A stretch of DNA of 64,000 bases from Okapia johnstoni (Eukaryota > Chordata > Mammalia > Artiodactyla > Giraffidae): NCBI GenBank assembly GCA_024291935.2, contig CM044310.1:118926213-118990212 (forward strand), in the 5' to 3' direction. The notes beneath the pieces are model-generated. The model was not told where the DNA came from. It did no database searches and saw only the letters and a program-made list of their open reading frames with translations. The position numbers and the translations under genes are program-made. Position 1 is the stretch's first letter. Each line of letters begins with the position of its first letter. This document shows, piece by piece, positions 1-15,330 of the stretch.

Positions 1-420
1 CCCTTGCACTTTGGGGTGGGCAGGGCTGGGGTCAGTACCCTGTGTACAGGGGTCACTCTGTCCTGCTGCCACACACTGGTTGCCATGTTCTCTTCCCACA
101 GAGAATGAGGCTCCCCTTCTGTCCCAAATGAGCTCCCATTCCGCCCCAGCGACGGGCTTCCCCGGATGTTGACCACTCCTCTCTTTAGTTCCCTTACTAG
201 GATCGCAGATCCCATACCGCCTCTTCCGTTTCCTTCTTCTTTCTTTTGTCCTACCTGGCTAAGCAGGAACCTTTCTTGTCCTATAAAGTGTCCAAGGTCC
301 TCTGTTAGTGTTCAGCTGGGCCCTGTGAGAATCGTCCGATTTGCTAATGTATTCTCGATGCATCTGTAGAGAGAGATGAACTCCACGTCTGCCTAATCCT
401 CTGCCATTTTGATCTTTCCG
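1..420 (-). mobile_element. Old LINE-type 5' region, unit A copy (partial)
   Basis: This is the reverse complement of the GC-rich block also found at 28050-29720, 47105-48800 and 57535-58275. The shared start (around 400-420 here) reads as 'gccagaggattaggcagacg' on the other strand of the paralogs. The opening 'agatgccagagg...acgtgg...catct' pattern resembles the 5' UTR of mammalian L1 elements, which is my tentative identification. It lies just upstream of unit A's ZNF exon and antisense to it, the same position as in the other units, and runs off the window's left edge. Confidence 0.55.
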
Positions 421-529
421 TCTCTGTTTTATTCTTAATCTAGCGAAGGGTTCATCAATGTCTTGTAAATATTTAAGGATGTTTACTGAAAATAGTAAGT
501 AAAATGACTTGTTATTTGGTATCTTTCAT

Positions 530-4468
<3,939 letters not shown>

Positions 4469-4479
4469 AAACAATCTTT

Positions 4480-4675
4480 GAAGTGAAGTGAAAGTCGCTC
4501 AGTTGTGTTCAACTCTTTGCGACCCCAGGGACTATATAGTCCATGGAATTCTCCAGGCCAGAATACTGGAGTGGGCAGCCATTCCCTTCTCCAGGGGATC
4601 TTCCCAAGCCAGGGATCCAACCCAGACCTCCCGCATTGTAGGCAGATTCTTTACCGGCTGAGCATCAAGGAAGCC
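4480..4675 (-). mobile_element. Bov-tA SINE
   Basis: It is read antisense: 'cgctcagttgtgttcaactc' at one end and 'gattctttaccggctgagc' at the other, the tRNA-derived head. It is flanked by an 11-bp target duplication, aaacaatcttt, at 4469-4479 and 4676-4686. It sits between unit A's downstream block and unit B's first exon. Confidence 0.9.
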
Positions 4676-4686
4676 AAACAATCTTT

Positions 4687-5247
4687 AGCCAAGTGGTTTC
4701 CATCTGTTTCCCATCAGGATCACGTGACCAGTGTTAAGCGATAACCTCCCTGGTGCCCTCCCCACAGAGCTCTCTCTTGGTCCTGTGGAGCATCAGTGTG
4801 GTTTGCAGGAAGTGCTCCAGGGGATTCTAAGGGGAGGCCCGGGTGAAGACCGCGGCTCCTGGTCCATTTGTGAGAGCTGAGGCCCGGCGTGAGTCCAAGG
4901 AGAGGCAACAAGTTCTGCTCTGGAGGGGCTTTAAAGGGGCAAGTCAGCGCAGCCCACACATCCTGTGTTAGCAGAATTTGGGGGATTTATATGAAGAAAG
5001 AAGTGTAGACAACAACAATTCCTAGATTGGTCTCCACGGAGGAGCTGATTGTCCTGAATCTCTCCTGAGACGAAGGACAGGAGAGGTTGGCCTTCCCACT
5101 TTTCAAGGTCCTTCTGCCTGTGGGGGTGTTGGGAGCAGGCGAAGGAGCTGGATTACACCTTTCAAGGGGTAATCTCACAATGCTGAGGTGATTCATCCAC
5201 AGTCTTGATGTGAAAACGACGCAGAGCAGGAGGAAGAAGAGGAGGAA
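4687..5247 (+). other. 5' flank of unit B first exon
   Basis: This region is homologous to the flanks of the other start exons (22221-22740, 38060-38900 and 53032-53700 on the opposite strand). It is GC-richer than its surroundings and probably holds the promoter and 5' UTR, but I cannot place a transcription start. The 4720-4959 ORF on the minus strand is mirrored at 22465-22740. Both are probably chance ORFs in duplicated non-coding sequence. Confidence 0.4.
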
Positions 5248-5262
5248 ATGGCAGCTTCTCAG
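5248..5262 (+). CDS. KRAB-ZNF start exon (MAASQ), unit B
   Basis: ATGGCAGCTTCTCAG is followed directly by the donor GTAAAT at 5263. An identical or near-identical 15-base coding segment with a donor occurs at 38045-38059, 53017-53031 and 22206-22220 on the minus strand. MAASQ ends in phase 0, which matches the phase-0 start of KRAB-A exons. In unit B it has no KRAB-A exon left to join, so it is a relic of a dead gene. Confidence 0.75.
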
Positions 5263-5716
5263 GTAAATGTCCTGATCCAGGTGAGAGGCCGTGTCTGATT
5301 TTTCTTTCTTAAATGCCCTGGATTGAAAACACACACATTTTTATTTCTCTTTTTCTGATATTCTTGCCTGGTGAGGTGGTTTTCAACTATTAAATACTGT
5401 TTTTTCTTTTATTTTTATGTGTCACAATCAGACTTTTCTCTCTCCAAGAGCCTCTTCCTCTTGTCTGCCTCCAGGCTCCCTACAGGGCATGAATCATTCC
5501 CAGTGTGAATTAACAACTTTCAGTTATTCAAAATGTTCCCTTTTGGACAGATCAAGAAGAGTAGGCATCGATATGCAAAATTCCCCTTGGGATGGGGTGG
5601 AGTGTTGGGATTTTAGTGAATAAGAGGAAAATGGAGTAATTTCCTTATATCTGGAAACAACTTCAGCTCTTTAGAGCAGGATTAAGAAAATGCACATATA
5701 AACAGGATGACCTTAG
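5263..5716 (+). other. Intron-like sequence, unit B
   Basis: This is sequence downstream of the MAASQ donor with short chance ORFs only (such as 5417-5623). I recognise no repeat or exon in it. Confidence 0.4.
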
Positions 5717-6298
5717 ACTAGGTCCAGATAGTCAAAGCTATAGTTTTTCCAGTATTCGTGTATGGATGTGAGAGCTGGACTGTAAGGAAAACAAAACGCC
5801 GAAGAACCGATACTTTTTTTTTTTTTTTTTATTTTAGTTGGGGGCTAATTACTTTACAATATTGTAGTAGTTTTTGCCATACATCGACATGAATCAGCCA
5901 TGGATTCACATGTGCTCCCCCTCAGAACCGATACTTTTGAACTGTGGTGTTGGAGAAGACTCTTGGGAGTCCCTTGGACTGCAAGGAGATCCAACCAGTC
6001 CATCCTAAAGGAGATCAGTCCTGGGTGTTCATTGGAAGGACTGATGCTGAAGTTCCCATACTTGAGCCACCTGATGCGAAGAGCTGACTCATTGGAAAAG
6101 ACCCCAATGCTGGGAAAGATTGAAGGCAGGAGGAGAAGGGGATGACAGAGGGTGAGATGGTTGGATGGCATCACCAACTCGATGGACATGAGTTTGAGCA
6201 AGTTCCAGGATTTGGTGATGGACAGGGAAGTCTGACGTGCTGCAGTCCATAGGGTCGCAAAGAGTTGGATACAACTGAGTGATTGAACTGAATAGTAA
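5717..6298 (+). mobile_element. BovB 3' fragment, split by an L1
   Basis: This is BovB 3' sequence in sense orientation ('gttggagaagactcttggga', 'gagatggttggatggcatca'), ending in the typical gactgaactga-like tail. A 7-bp accttag occurs at 5710-5716 and 6299-6305 and is the likely target duplication. It is interrupted at 5818-5923 by an L1 3' end. Confidence 0.88.
5818..5923 (-). mobile_element. 5'-truncated bovine L1 3' end inside BovB
   Basis: Poly-T is followed by the antisense of the L1 3' end that is also seen in sense at 20215-20300 and 49680-49760. It is flanked by a perfect 15-bp target duplication, agaaccgatactttt, at 5803-5817 and 5924-5938. It therefore inserted after the BovB. 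Confidence 0.93.
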
Positions 6299-6800
6299 AC
6301 CTTAGTGGTCTAGAATTCCTTAGAGACTTCTCAAAAAAATCAGAGTATTCTCTATGTTGGCAAGAAAGGTTTGCTGTTTAAATGCACTATTAGGGATACA
6401 CAACAGGGGAGTTATGTATGGAGTAAGAATGCATAAAACTGAAATTTTTTCTAGGTACATTGAGATTTCCTTATTTTTGCCGAAAGTACCCGAGCAGTGA
6501 CCACGTGTCTTCTTGAGTGTTTCTCTCACCTGACACCAGTTTATCCCACTCCACCTGATGGTCACTGATTCGGGTGTTTTCTGCTAGATTCCCACACCAT
6601 CAAGTTCCATTTTTTTCTGTTTATCTTTAATAAAATCTTGGCAAGATGTAGTGAGGGAGGTGCAAAATCCAACCCAGTTAAGGTGGAAACACCATTTTCT
6701 CCTAGTGTCTCTTTGCTGCTAGTTGGCTTTGAAATTTGAACACTCAACTGTGTTCAGGAGAGATACTGAGTTTTGTAAGGAGAGGCTTTCATTAGTCAAG
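6299..6800. other. Unassigned intronic sequence, unit B
   Basis: KRAB-A would be expected between here and 6940, but I find no [11 protein letters not shown] homology on either strand. No repeat is recognised. The KRAB-A exon appears to have been lost. Confidence 0.4.
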
Positions 6801-6804
6801 TCAG

Positions 6805-6940
6805 ACACTTTTCCCTTATGGGTTATTACAAATATTGAAAATAGTTCCCTGTGTTAAGCAGCAGATCCTTGTTGGTTATCTATTTTTATATATACGAGAG
6901 TGTATATGTTAAACCCGAAGTCCTAATTATGTTCATTTTT
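6805..6940 (-). mobile_element. L1 3' end fragment
   Basis: 'atagttccctgtgttaagca...tccttgttggttatct' is the antisense of the artiodactyl L1 3' UTR. It abuts, and appears to have replaced, the first half of unit B's KRAB-B exon. Confidence 0.7.
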
Positions 6941-7060
6941 CTAAAGAGAAGGTCCCCTTTGGAGTAAAGGAGGAATCCCGGGGCTAGGTGTGAATGAATG
7001 AAGCTGATGACACAGGTAAGAGGTCCAAAGATCACAGAGGAAGCCAGACTTATTAGATGG
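6941..7060 (+). pseudogene. KRAB-B exon remnant, unit B
   Basis: 'ggtcccctttggagtaaagg' matches the middle of intact KRAB-B exons (31030-31125, 50244-50339, 61656-61751). The following 'gctaggtgtgaatgaatgaagctgatgac' region, given here only by position 6980-7060, matches their donor-side intron. The exon's first third is replaced by L1 sequence and its last third is deleted. No functional KRAB B-box remains. Confidence 0.65.
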
Positions 7061-7610
7061 TTTGGGGAGGCCTGCTTCACTAGAATGAGAAGCGGCTTTA
7101 CTTCTGTCAAAGAGGGACCTGCCCTGCCCTGTTCTTCTGCTCTTACACCTCCATGTGTTCTTCTTCAGCTCCAGTGGTTTTTCCCTCATTTTCGCTGAGA
7201 ACCAAAGCCTTCTCCTGGTCTGTGAGGACCTGCATAATATGGCTGCTTTGGGGGACCTAGGAAAAGCTGTCAACAGCTCTGACAAGCTCTTCCTTAAGGC
7301 CTTTCCAAATTTCTGTCTCTGCCTCAAGTCAGAAAAGTGTGAGGAGAGTTGTGGAGATCCTGGGATTAGTTGATAAAATTCCAGAAATAGTGGGAACAGA
7401 TATATGCTTCCTGCTTTCTCATTTCCAATGGAAACTTCAAACATGGCTCTCTGAAGTTCAGACTCAGTCCCTGAAATCATAAAATGTAATCCCCAATTTC
7501 TCCCTCCAAATTTTTTCTTCTATGAACAAATTTTAGACATTTTAAGTGCATTTACCCCAACTCATCAATGCTAAAACCCCTTAATATATATATTAACACA
7601 CAGAAATGTT
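7061..7610. other. Unassigned sequence with a 179-codon minus ORF
   Basis: No repeat is recognised. A 179-codon ORF on the minus strand (7480-6941) covers this area and runs into the KRAB-B remnant. A 72-codon + ORF (7155-7373) overlaps it. Neither has a domain I know. The long ORF is antisense to a pseudoexon, so it is probably accidental. Confidence 0.3.
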
Positions 7611-7832
7611 GTTTTTTTACTGTTCTTTTATTTTGTATTGGAGTATAGCTGATTAACAATGTTGTGATAGTTTCAGGTGGGCAGCAGAGCGACTCAGCTG
7701 TTCATACACATGTATCCATTCTCCCCCAGATTTCCCTCCCATCCAGGCCGCCACATGACATTGAACAAGTACAGTAGGACCTTGTTGGCTATCCACTGTA
7801 AATAGAGCAGTGTGTACATGTCAATCTTTTAT
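7611..7832 (-). mobile_element. L1 3' UTR fragment
   Basis: 'tggagtatagctgattaac', 'ccattctcccccagatttcc' and 'aggaccttgttggctatcca' are the antisense of the artiodactyl L1 3' UTR, with poly-T at the left end. This copy lies in unit B's intron just upstream of the ZNF exon. Confidence 0.8.
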
Positions 7833-8233
7833 GGAGAACTGGTATTAGTTTTTCTTGAAATATTTCTGGAATTTTCCAGTGAATTCATCTACTCTGGGGA
7901 TTTTTAAAATTACTTTTTTTAGTCTTATTAATAGTTGTAGATATGTTGTAATTTTCTAAATTCACTCATGCAAACATCTAAGGGGTTCTATGTTTCTAGA
8001 AATTGAATTTTTCTTTGAGGTATTCAACTTTTTGGTGTAGTATAGTTCACAGAAGCCTGATAGTAATACTTCTTGTTCTATGTAACATGTATAATGCCAT
8101 TAGTTTTACTTCTGATCTTCCTTGCATCTCACCTCTTACTAATCTAGCTAAGGGTTTGTCAATATTGCATACAACTGTAAAGCATATTCACTCAAAATAC
8201 TAAGTGGGATCTTGGTTATTTATTATCTTTCAG

Positions 8234-10300
<2,067 letters not shown>

Positions 10301-11369
10301 GAATGAGGTTTGTCCTAAGCATACACAACAGGAAACGCCAGAGGGTTCATACTAGGAAGAATGTTTAATGCTGTAAGAAATGTACAAAACGAATTTAAAA
10401 ACTCAGGTCTAAATAAATATCAAGAATTCGTCATAGATAGTATTCAGTCATTAACCCTTTTCCAGTATTACTTTAAATCAGGATATTAGAGAAAATAATC
10501 CAAAGTTAAAACACTTAGAAAAATTATTTCTTACTGTGGATCATAGGATCAAGGCAAGAGATGTTTGACAGTACAATTATCATTGTATGCTTATTTATAT
10601 TGACATTATGTGAGAGTGAAATTTAATATAATTGGAGTCTCAAAGTACTACATGCTATACCTCTGTTTCTAGTGTGTATGTGAACTAATTTTCTTTTTTT
10701 AAACTAATATTCATGATCTTTGCTGCCTCAGAGTTAAGTGAAGCCCTTCTATGTTAGGTGGAAATAATTTTTATCTACTTTTCTATGGAATATAAAGGAC
10801 CTTGAAATGTGAAATGCACAATGAAAGTCTAAATGGAGGTGATGATTGTCATTGTTTAAAATACCCCTCTATGTCACAATTAGGTAAGCATTCAGAGGAT
10901 AATTCTTTGTATTAAAGTAAGACAGAGGGTCATTCTAAATTTTAAATAGTTGTGCCAATGGTTTTCTGTGGATATAAAGATGGCAGTTCACTAAAATCCC
11001 AATGTATTTTTATAACAGCAATAACTAGAAGTCATAAATTTTACTTGACATGGTAGCAACCAGGAAATCTTATACCTAAGAAATGTATGTGTAACGTTCC
11101 CCTGAAAGGTTATGTAATCAATGTACACCTTTGTTTACTAAATTATTGCTCTCTGTTTGTAAACCACAAATATCATATTTCTCTGATCATTATATCAGAA
11201 GAACAAGAATGTTTCTGAATGCTTGTAATCTATATTTTGATAGAAGATTATAGAGTAAACTTTGGAAAGTTTTATTTAGCTATGTGTGAACTTAATATAT
11301 GTTAATTAATAAAATGGAATGGCTTTTAATATATTAAACCATGTATAATTGATGAAGTGCTCTCATCAG
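10301..11369 (+). other. Unit B 3' UTR
   Basis: This is AT-rich sequence homologous to 2599-3660 and to the minus-strand flanks of D, E and F. It ends with the conserved AATAAA at 11308-11313. It contains no ORF of note. Confidence 0.65.
11308..11313 (+). terminator. Conserved AATAAA poly-A signal, unit B
   Basis: The hexamer sits in 'gttaattaataaaatggaat', aligned with the signal of unit A at 3612. Confidence 0.55.
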
Positions 11370-11585
11370 TAACAGGCTTCTCAGGTGGTTCAATGGTAAA
11401 GAATCTGTCTGCCAATGCAGGGGTCACAGAAAGTGTGGGTTCCATCCCTGGGTCAAGAAGATCCCCTGGAGAAGAAAATGACAACTAGCTCCAGTATTTT
11501 TGCCTGGAGAATTCCATGGACAGAGGAGCTTGATGGGCTACAGTCCATGGTTGTAGAGTCAGACACGACTAAGCACACACACATG
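11370..11585 (+). mobile_element. Bov-tA SINE
   Basis: Sense features are a diverged tRNA head 'ttctcaggtggttcaatggt', then 'aagatcccctggagaag' and the tail 'cagacacgactaagcacaca'. It inserted just past unit B's poly-A site. Confidence 0.88.
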
Positions 11586-11667
11586 TATTCCACCACCAAC
11601 GTAAAGATTAATACCAACATTATCATCTCCCAGGTTTTTTAAGTTGTCAATAACTGATGGTGAATAT

Positions 11668-13000
11668 CCAGCCAAGCATTTTGCATGATGTATTCTGCAT
11701 ATAAGTTAAATAAGCAGGGTGACAATATACAGCCTTGATGTCCTCCTTTCCCTAACTGGAACCAACCTGTGGCTCCATGTCCAGTTCTAACTGCTGCTTC
11801 TTGACCTGTATACAGATTTCTCAGGATATAGCTAAGGGTCTGGTATTCCCATTTCTTTAAGAATTTTCCACAGTTTGTTGTGATCCACACAGTCAAAGGC
11901 TTTGGCATAGTCAATAAAGCAGAAGTACATGTTTTTCTGGAACTGTCTTGCTTTGCCTTTCTTTGGGATTGGAATGAAAACTGACCTTTTCCAGTCCTGT
12001 GGCCACTGTTGAGTTTTCCAAATTTGCTGGCATATTGAGTACAGCACTTTAACAGCATCATCTTTTAGGGTTTGGAATAGGTCAACCGGAATTCTATCAC
12101 CTCCACTGGCTTTGTTCATAGTGATGCTTACTAAACATCTGGATGAAACACAAACTGGAATCAAGATTTCCAGAAGAAATATCAATAACCTCAGATACGC
12201 AGATGACATCACCCTTATGGCAAAAAGTGAAGAAGAACTAAAGAGCCTCTTGATGAAAGTGAAAGAGGAGAGTGAAAAGTTTGGCTTAAAACTCGACATT
12301 CAGAAAACTAAGATCATGGCATCCGGTCTCATCACTTCATGGCAAATAGATGGGGAAACAAAGGAAACAGCGTCACTGTCAGACTTTATTTTGGGGGGCT
12401 CCAAAATCACTGCAGATGGTGACTGCAGCCATGAAATTAAAAGACACTTGCTCCTTGGAAGAAAAGCTATGACCAAATTAAACAGCATATTAAAAAGCAG
12501 AGACGTTACTTTGCCAACAAAGACCAGTCCAGTCAAAGCTATGGTTTTTCCAGTAGTCATGTATGGATGTGAGAGTTGGACTATAAAGAAAGCTGAGTTC
12601 CAGAGGATTGATGCTTTTGAACCGTGGTGTTGGAGAACACTCTTGAGAGTCCCTTAGACTGCAAGGAGATCCAATCACTCCATGAATATTCATTGGAAAT
12701 TCAAGGAAATCAGTCCTGAACATTCATTGGAAGGACTGATCCTGAAACTAAAACTCCAATACTTTGGTCATCTGATGGGAAGAACTGACTCTTTGGAAAA
12801 GACCCTGACACTGGGAAAGATTGAAGGTGGGAGGAGACGGGGACAACAAAGGATGAGATGGTTGGATGGCATCACCGACTCGACGGACGTGAGTTTGAGT
12901 AAGCTCCGGGAGTTGGTGATGGACAGGGAAGCCTGGCATGCTGCAGTTCACGGGGTCACAAAGAGTCGGACATGGCTGAGCAACTGAACTGAACTGACTG
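11668..13000 (+). mobile_element. BovB with inverted 5' part (twin-priming type)
   Basis: From about 12139 to 13000 the copy is sense BovB: the end of the RT domain with YADD (N-N-L-R-Y-A-D-D-I-T-L) through to the 3' tail. From 11668 to about 12134 it is antisense BovB, covering the RT portion immediately upstream (SGGDRIP, FCFIDYAKAFD, GCILSPCLFNLYAEYIM). The inverted part ends at 'gctgg' exactly where the sense part begins at 'ctgg', so the two priming points were adjacent. The inverted part also lacks about 190 bp internally. Flanking 15-mers at 11653-11667 and 13001-13015 differ at two positions and are the probable target duplication. It is dead. Confidence 0.88.
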
Positions 13001-13034
13001 ACTGATGGCAAATATAAAATATCTGTAATAACAC

Positions 13035-13275
13035 AGTAGGATGATATCTCATGGGGGTTCCCAGATCGTGTTAGTGGTAAAGAGCCTGCCTGCCAATGCA
13101 TGAGACACAAGAGATGCTGGTTTGATCCCCGAGTACAGAAGATCCCCTGGAGGAGGGCAGGGCAACCCACCCCAGTATCCTGGCCTGCAGAATTCCATGG
13201 ACAGAAGAGCCCGGAGGGCTGCAGTCCATGGCGTCGCAAAGAGTCACACACAACTGAAACAACTTAGCATGCACA
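13035..13275 (+). mobile_element. Bov-tA SINE
   Basis: Sense SINE with 'agcctgcctgccaatgcatg', 'agatcccctggaggag' and the tail 'gtcacacacaactgaaacaa'. Confidence 0.85.
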
Positions 13276-13466
13276 CAGAATGACATCTCATAGTAACTCC
13301 TTTTTTTCTACTGTCTGTAACCGTCAAATGACTTGAGATCATATTTTCCATAAATGGTACAGTGTGTCATTTCCTCTTTTTAACTACTGGGACGTTATGA
13401 TGGTTACAATATGGATTCATAGGAGTGTTGATGAGAGTTACCTTCACTGCTCCATGATATTGCTGC
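13276..13466 (+). other. Fragment of the conserved downstream block, unit B
   Basis: The stretch at 13370-13466 aligns, diverged, with 3835-3935 of unit A ('ttcactgctccatgatattg' against 'tgaactgctccatgctgttg'). This shows that unit B's flank once continued here before retroelements split it. Confidence 0.55.
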
Positions 13467-14450
13467 CTTGGCAACAAACAGAGATCATTCTGTCGTTTTT
13501 GAGATTGCATCCAAGCACTGCATTTTGGACTCTTGACTATGATGGCTACTCCATTTCTTCTAAGGGATTCCTGCCCACAGTAGTAGATATAATGGTCATC
13601 TGAGTTAAATTCACCCATTCCAGTCCATCTTAGTTCGCTGATTCATAGAATGTCGATGTTCACTCTTGCCACCTGCTGTTTGACCACTTCCAATTTGCCT
13701 TGATTCATGGACCTAATATTCCAGGTTCCTATGCAATATTGTTCTTTACAACATCGGACTTTGCTTCTATCACCAGTCACATCCACAGCTGGGTATTGTT
13801 TTTGCTTTGGCTCCATCCCATCATTCTTTCCAAGGCTGGGGGCAGTGGCCGAGAGGAGCTACCCAGCGCCCGAGGTCAGGGTCAGCGACCCAGAGGATCT
13901 ACCCCGCGGTCGAGAGGAGTTACCCCACGTCCAAGGAGTGGCGGCTGCGCGGGCACAGGAGGACCGAGAGGAGCTACTCCACATTCAAGGTCAGGAGGGG
14001 CGACCGTGAGGAGATACCCCTCATCCAAGGTAAGGAGCAGCGGCTGCACTTTGCTGGAGCAGTCCGTGAAGAGATACCCACGTCCAAGGTAAGAGAAATA
14101 CAAGTAAGATGGTAGGTGTTGCGAGAGGGCATCAGAGGGCACACACACTGAAACCATAATCACAGAAAACTAGCCAATCTGATCACACGGACCACAGCCT
14201 TGTCTAACTCAGTGAAACTAAGCCATGCCGTGTGGGGCCACCCAAGACGGACGGGTCATGATGGAGAGGTCTGACAGAACGTGGTCCGCTGGAGAAGGGC
14301 ATGGCAAACCACTTCAGTATTCTTGCCTTGAGAACCCCATGAACAGTATGAAAAGGCAGAAAGATAGGACACTGAACGATGAACTCCCCAGGTCGGTAGG
14401 TGCCCAACATGCTACTGGAGATCAGTGGAGAAATAAGTCCAGAAAGAACG
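13467..14450 (-). mobile_element. BovB 5' end with inverted arrangement
   Basis: 13467-13828 is antisense BovB endonuclease-region sequence (revealing G-E-F-N-S-D-D-H-Y-I-Y-Y-C-G-Q-E-S on the minus strand). 13835-14447 is sense BovB 5' UTR, with its tandem 'gaggagctacc/gagatacccc' motifs. The sense part stops at 'ctccagaaagaac', the BovB position where the antisense part starts. Seen on the minus strand, this is a BovB whose first 600 bp are flipped. The 3' remainder is missing, either by later deletion or rearrangement. Confidence 0.8.
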
Positions 14451-14464
14451 ATCAGATTAACATA

Positions 14465-14668
14465 CACACACTACTTAGTACCAGCTAGATAATCCGAAAG
14501 GACCTACTGAATAGCGCAGGAAGTCTACTGAACACTCTGAAGAACCTATATGGGAAGAGACCTCAAGAAGAGTAGATACGCGTCTGTGTGTAACTGAATC
14601 ACGCTCCTGTGAACCTAGAACAGGCACAACAACGGAAATCAGCTCGACTCCAATAGAAAACTAAAACG
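14465..14668 (+). mobile_element. L1 3' end fragment
   Basis: 'aacctatatgggaagagacc...gtgtaactgaatcacgctcc' and '...ccaatagaaaac' follow the sense L1 3' UTR. The copy is diverged. Confidence 0.7.
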
Positions 14669-14900
14669 AAATAACGAAGGGAAGAAAAAGCGGCGCATGA
14701 AGAAATGCTGCCTCCTTGTGGCAGCTCCGGTAACTACAACTGAAAACCCGGTGCTGATGATTCACCACCAGGCCAGGAGGACGTAAGGGAAAAACCCGCG
14801 TCAACAGATGTCCTCGGGCAGGACCTGGAAAGAGAATTCAAAACAGCGCAGGGGGTCAAGAGGCCAATCTCCAGAGGTCAGTTTCACTCACGCTGTTGTT
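14669..14900. other. Unassigned CpG-containing sequence
   Basis: The stretch is relatively CpG-rich ('gaagaaaaagcggcgcatga', 'gggaaaaacccgcgtcaac') and has no ORF or repeat I can name. It is flanked by L1 3' and L1 ORF2 pieces and may belong to the same older L1-rich patch. Confidence 0.3.
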
Positions 14901-15330
14901 ATTGTTGGTTTACATCACATGAAAATGCTTCAACATCACGAAATCTTAAAGAAATCCAAGTCAAAATTACAATGAGGTACCACCTCACACTTCCCTCATA
15001 GCTCAGCTGGTAAAGAATCCATCTGCGATGCAGGGGACCCCGGTTCGATTCCTGGGTCGGGAAGATCCCCTGGAGGCGGGAAAGGCTACCCCACTCCAGT
15101 ATTCGGGCCTGGAGAACGCCATGGACTCCTCCATGGGGTCGCAAAGAGTCGGAAACAACTGAGCCACTTTCACTTTTCACTTTTTCACACCATTCAGAAT
15201 GGCCTGTGTCTAAAAGTCTACAAACAAGAAATGCGGAGAGGCTGTGGAGAAACGGGAACCCTCCTACCCTGGTGCTGGCCGGGTGAACTGTTGAACAGCC
15301 AGGCTGGAGGACGGGGTGGAAGTTCCTTAA
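14901..15330 (+). mobile_element. L1 ORF2 3' fragment, split by a SINE
   Basis: 'acaatgaggtaccacctcac' and, after the SINE, 'tctacaaacaagaaatgcgg' follow the end of L1 ORF2 (compare 19448-19560). The reading frame is broken. Confidence 0.8.
14990..15183 (+). mobile_element. Bov-tA SINE inside L1
   Basis: Sense SINE with 'catagctcagctggtaaaga', 'ggttcgattcctgggtcggg' (well-preserved tRNA B-box), 'gtcgcaaagagtcgg' and a cactttt-type tail. A short repeat tcacac flanks it within the L1 sequence. Confidence 0.88.

Noticed and set aside
14990..15060. tRNA gene suggested by 'ggttcgattcctgggtcggg'
   Set aside because: It is the tRNA-derived head of a Bov-tA SINE with the SINE body and tail following.
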